Origin: JAZGAE01 sp036475545
Lineage (GTDB): Bacteria; Pseudomonadota; Alphaproteobacteria; DATDPM01
DNA: 64,000 bases
Reading direction: 5' to 3'
NCBI GenBank assembly: GCA_036475545.1
Contig: JAZGAE010000155.1
Location: forward strand, 13,529-77,528
The notes under the pieces are model-generated. The model saw only the letters and a list, made by a program, of their open reading frames with translations. It was not told the DNA's origin and did not search any database. Each line of letters begins with the position of its first letter. Position 1 is the first letter of the stretch. Below are positions 63,911-64,000 of this stretch, piece by piece. The position numbers and the translations under genes are program-made.

Positions 63911-64000
63911 ATGCTTCCGCGAGAACAAGCGGTCAAGAGCGACGCGATGATTGACGCGCGTTACATGGTGGACTACGCGTCCGACGCGGCATTCGCCATA
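63911..64000 (+). CDS. Start of an unidentified protein (runs off the window)
   Basis: A plus-strand frame begins at 63911 (or at the ATG at 63947) and is open to the window edge, giving MLPREQAVKSDAMIDARYMV then DYASDAAFAI. The last residues faintly resemble the start of a PAS domain. There is too little sequence to identify the product. Confidence 0.35.
   Translation, partial: MLPREQAVKSDAMIDARYMVDYASDAAFAI

Overview
The window is about 64 kb of high-GC DNA, almost all of it a dense alphaproteobacterial housekeeping chromosome. The Rhodospirillales or a nearby order is the best guess. Lineage signs are DivK next to PleD, an EipB-family envelope protein, a bacterial aa3-type cytochrome oxidase subunit IV microprotein, the rpsF-rpsR-DUF2232-rplI operon, the DUF2066/CDP-alcohol phosphatidyltransferase/AI-2E/Hda run and a DUF2924 remnant. 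This is inferred from gene content, since no marker phylogeny could be run.

Layout. Bases 1-3.4 kb (minus): the start of a cyclopropane-fatty-acid-synthase-like gene, then rpsF-rpsR-DUF2232-rplI. 3.4-10.5 kb (plus): type II fatty acid synthesis (fabD, fabG, acpP, fabF), mltG, a reverse SDR gene, yicC and gmk. 10.5-19.2 kb (minus): a GNAT gene, then rsmA, pdxA, surA, lptD, lptG and lptF, an outer-membrane biogenesis block. 19.3-23.0 kb: five accessory genes (two SAM methyltransferases, two small exported proteins, one lipoprotein) between lptF and pepA. 23.3-27.9 kb: pepA, holC, a NodU/CmcH-type carbamoyltransferase, ndk and a 40-residue cytochrome oxidase subunit IV gene. 28-36.5 kb: purN/purM facing DUF2066-pgsA-like-perM-hda, then rnd and aspS. 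36.5-40 kb: eipB, divK, pleD and rpmG. 40-58.5 kb: an S41 protease lipoprotein, a haloalkane-dehalogenase-like hydrolase, rnr, topA, dprA, plsY, pyrC-like/pyrB, a CoA transferase, an AEC permease, ruvX and gatCAB.

From a tRNA-Ser(GCT) at 59.26 kb onward the character changes to an eroded mobile region. It holds the C-terminus of a tyrosine recombinase, a DUF2924 pseudogene with two nonsense codons, a frameshifted IS1380 transposase remnant, an intact hemerythrin-like gene, a stranded 3' half of a tRNA-Ala(GGC), a membrane-protein gene cut by an IS21-type end, an IstB fragment joined to a broken haloacid-dehalogenase gene, and a few small unknowns.

The least expected signals are small. A 42-bp palindrome-bearing repeat supplies the stop codon of two unrelated genes (pdxA and the cytochrome oxidase subunit IV gene). 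Four 23-bp tandem units each carry a perfect TTGACA upstream of rpmG, but only the proximal one has a -10 partner. The PyrC encoded next to PyrB lacks the metal-binding HxH. I see no CRISPR array, defence island or complete novel system.
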